Below are positions 62,733 through 64,000 of a stretch of DNA of 64,000 bases, one piece after another (within the stretch, counting starts at the first letter, position 1; each line of letters begins with the position of its first letter). Under the pieces are notes generated by a model. That model worked only from the letters and a program-made list of their open reading frames with translations. It was not told where the DNA came from and ran no database searches. Origin of the DNA: Croceicoccus mobilis. GTDB taxonomy: Bacteria; Pseudomonadota; Alphaproteobacteria; Sphingomonadales; Sphingomonadaceae. The DNA lies in NCBI RefSeq assembly GCF_001661965.1, contig NZ_LYWZ01000021.1:98097-162096 (forward strand). Direction: 5' to 3'. The translations under genes were made by a program, and so were the position numbers.

Positions 62733-63059
62733 ATGAGCGCTACAAGGAACAAGTTTTCGCCAGAGTTTCGTGACCGCGCGGTGCGAATGGTGGATGAGCA
62801 CCGGGGGGATTACCCGTCGGAATGGGCAGCGTTGTCTTCGATTGCCGGGAAGGTTGGCTGCACGACCGAGACGCTGCGCCGCTGGTGCCGTGAGGAGGCG
62901 AGCCGACGAGCGGGACCAGCGGCGCAGGCCGCCAGCGACCGGGACCGGGTCAAGGCGCTGGAACGCGAAGTGAAGGAGTTGCGCCGGGCCAACGAGATAC
63001 TCCGCAAGGCATCCGCATATTTTGCTCAGGCGGAGCTCGACCGCCACGGCAAATGGTGA
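62733..63059 (+). CDS. IS3-family transposase OrfA
   Basis: A 108-residue helix-turn-helix subunit. It reads [18 protein letters not shown], then [17 protein letters not shown] for the HTH, and a leucine-zipper-like end ([20 protein letters not shown]) followed by [12 protein letters not shown]. It binds the IS ends and is fused to OrfB by -1 frameshifting in this family. A GAAGGAG ribosome site precedes the ATG. Confidence 0.92.
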   Translation: MSATRNKFSPEFRDRAVRMVDEHRGDYPSEWAALSSIAGKVGCTTETLRRWCREEASRRAGPAAQAASDRDRVKALEREVKELRRANEILRKASAYFAQAELDRHGKW

Positions 63060-63961
63060 TGTCGTTTATCGACACGCACCGTGAGGAACTGGGTATCGAG
63101 CCGATCTGCCGTGAACTGGCGATCGCCCCGTCCTCCTACCACGAGCATGCTGCCCGGCTTGCAGATCCTACCAGGCGTCCGGCCCGTGCCCGGCGCGATG
63201 ATGAGATCAAGGAAGAGATCAGGCGTGTCCATGACAACAACTTTGGCCTCTACGGTTCCCGCAAGGTCTGGCACCAGTTACGCCGCGAGGGCATCGCTGT
63301 GGCCAAGTGCACCGTGGAACGGTTGATGCGCACCATGTCGCTGGCAGGCGTGCGACGAGGCAAGACGACGGTCACGACCGTCAGCAACCCCAAGGCGCCG
63401 TGCCCGCTCGACAAGGTCAACCGCGAGTTCCGCGTCAGCCGGCCGAACGCTTTGTGGGTGGTCGACTTTACCTATGTCCACACCTGGGCCGGGTTCGTCT
63501 ACGTGGCATTTGTGATCGATGCCTATGCCCGCCGGATCGTGGGCTGGAAGGTCAGCACGTCGGCGACCGCCGGCTTCGTGCTCGATGCTCTGGAACAGGC
63601 GATCCATGCGCGCAGGCCTGGCCCTGATGACGGCCTGATCCATCACAGCGACAGGGGCGTCCAATATCTGGCCATGAACTACACCCAGCGCTTGGCAGAG
63701 GCCAACCTCGTCCCGTCCGTTGGCAGCGTTGGCGACAGTTACGACAACGCTTTGGCCGAGACGATCAACGGCCTCTACAAGGCGGAAGTGATCTGGCGGC
63801 AGCGATCATGGCCAAGCGTGTCGGCCGTGGAAATGGCAACGCTACGCTGGGTCGATTGGTTCAACAACCAGCGTCTGTTCGGCCCCATCGGGCACATCCC
63901 ACCCGCTGAGGCCGAAGCCAATTACTATGCAGCTAGAGGGAACCTCGATATGGTCGCATGA
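63053..63961 (+). CDS. IS3-family transposase OrfB (DDE integrase domain)
   Basis: A 302-residue catalytic subunit in the -1 frame relative to OrfA, overlapping it by seven bases. The N-terminal HTH_21-type part ([20 protein letters not shown]) is followed by the rve domain with the DDE triad: Asp in [14 protein letters not shown], Asp in [13 protein letters not shown], and Glu in [16 protein letters not shown]. The product acts as an OrfAB fusion to cut and join IS ends. The ATG at 63053 may allow separate OrfB translation. No damage is visible. Confidence 0.93.
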   Translation: MVMSFIDTHREELGIEPICRELAIAPSSYHEHAARLADPTRRPARARRDDEIKEEIRRVHDNNFGLYGSRKVWHQLRREGIAVAKCTVERLMRTMSLAGVRRGKTTVTTVSNPKAPCPLDKVNREFRVSRPNALWVVDFTYVHTWAGFVYVAFVIDAYARRIVGWKVSTSATAGFVLDALEQAIHARRPGPDDGLIHHSDRGVQYLAMNYTQRLAEANLVPSVGSVGDSYDNALAETINGLYKAEVIWRQRSWPSVSAVEMATLRWVDWFNNQRLFGPIGHIPPAEAEANYYAARGNLDMVA

Positions 63962-63974
63962 CTCAATTGAAACT

Positions 63975-64000
63975 GCCTCCGGAAAATCCGGGACGCTTCA
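63975..64000 (-). repeat. Right terminal inverted repeat of the IS3 element
   Basis: GCCTCCGGAAAATCCGGGAC and the closing GCTTCA. The last base of the repeat is the last base of the window. Confidence 0.9.

Larger units (their letters stand above)
62683..64000 (+). mobile_element. Complete IS3-family insertion sequence, 1318 bp
   Basis: The two ends are 26-bp inverted repeats with one mismatch: TGAAGCGTCCCGGGTTTTCC at 62683 and its counterpart finishing at base 64000. Inside are orfA and orfB in the -1 arrangement of IS3. All parts look intact, so it may be active. It is inserted into the reverse-transcriptase gene. The left flank ends in AAG, a possible 3-bp target repeat, but the right flank is outside the window. 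High GC, unlike the island it sits in. Confidence 0.92.

Noticed and set aside
62683..63047. Upstream extension of the reverse-transcriptase frame to an ATG at 63047.
   Set aside because: These about 120 codons are the antisense of OrfA and the IS end, so they are not the native N-terminus.

Overview
The window looks like chromosomal DNA of a GC-rich alphaproteobacterium of the order Sphingomonadales, most likely an Erythrobacteraceae-type heterotroph. This rests on two TonB-dependent receptors with IVVTARRRE-type boxes, a GTA-type 3-TM holin, a Ku/LigD repair pair, a RamB-type regulator beside isocitrate lyase, and uniformly high GC outside one island. The species call is inference from gene style only.

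Region 1 (1-11.4 kb): a tightly packed minus-strand catabolic operon, read from 7192 leftwards. It encodes an HMG-CoA-lyase-like enzyme, HyuA, HyuB, a CaiB/BaiF CoA-transferase, an isochorismatase-fold amidase and the 5' end of a LeuC-like hydratase that runs off the left edge. A divergent TonB-dependent receptor (7777-10221) probably imports the substrate, and an enoyl-CoA hydratase follows in convergent orientation. Together the genes fit ring opening of a cyclic imide or hydantoin, amide hydrolysis, hydration of the diacid, CoA activation and C-C cleavage. The substrate is unknown. Two copies of a 16-bp palindrome sit in front of the operon.

Region 2 (11.5-13.6 kb): a graveyard of insertion sequences: an IS3-type OrfA relic, an IstB C-terminal fragment, and an IS21-family deletion derivative in which istA is joined to istB.

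Region 3 (13.6-36.3 kb): an aldo/keto reductase and a small secreted protein, then a large two-carbon (acetate) utilisation region. It holds a DUF294/CBS protein, a DnaQ-like exonuclease, a DUF4212 subunit with its sodium:solute symporter, a CrbS-like transporter-kinase (frameshifted in its receiver domain), a CrbR-like regulator, acetyl-CoA synthetase, a DcaP-like porin, a propionyl-CoA-synthetase-like enzyme, a J-domain protein, a RamB-like regulator, isocitrate lyase, an unnamed 50-residue protein and malate synthase G.

Region 4 (36.4-57.9 kb): ordinary chromosome. A HerA-like ATPase; a TonB receptor/hydrolase/MFS operon with a divergent TetR; two DUF4139 envelope proteins; a GNAT enzyme; Ku and LigD; a GTA-type holin; accB-accC; an FKBP isomerase; a membrane SRPBCC protein; an Lrp regulator; and a histidine-kinase-like protein whose ATPase domain looks degenerate.

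Region 5 (57.9-64 kb): a tRNA(CAU) gene followed by a tyrosine integrase (C-terminal frameshift) and, convergent to it, a reverse transcriptase fused to a nitrilase domain. The last matches the known architecture of DRT1/UG1 anti-phage systems. Its 5' end is cut by a complete IS3-family element whose right inverted repeat ends exactly at base 64000. Base composition is clearly more AT-rich between about 58 and 62.7 kb, consistent with an acquired defence island.
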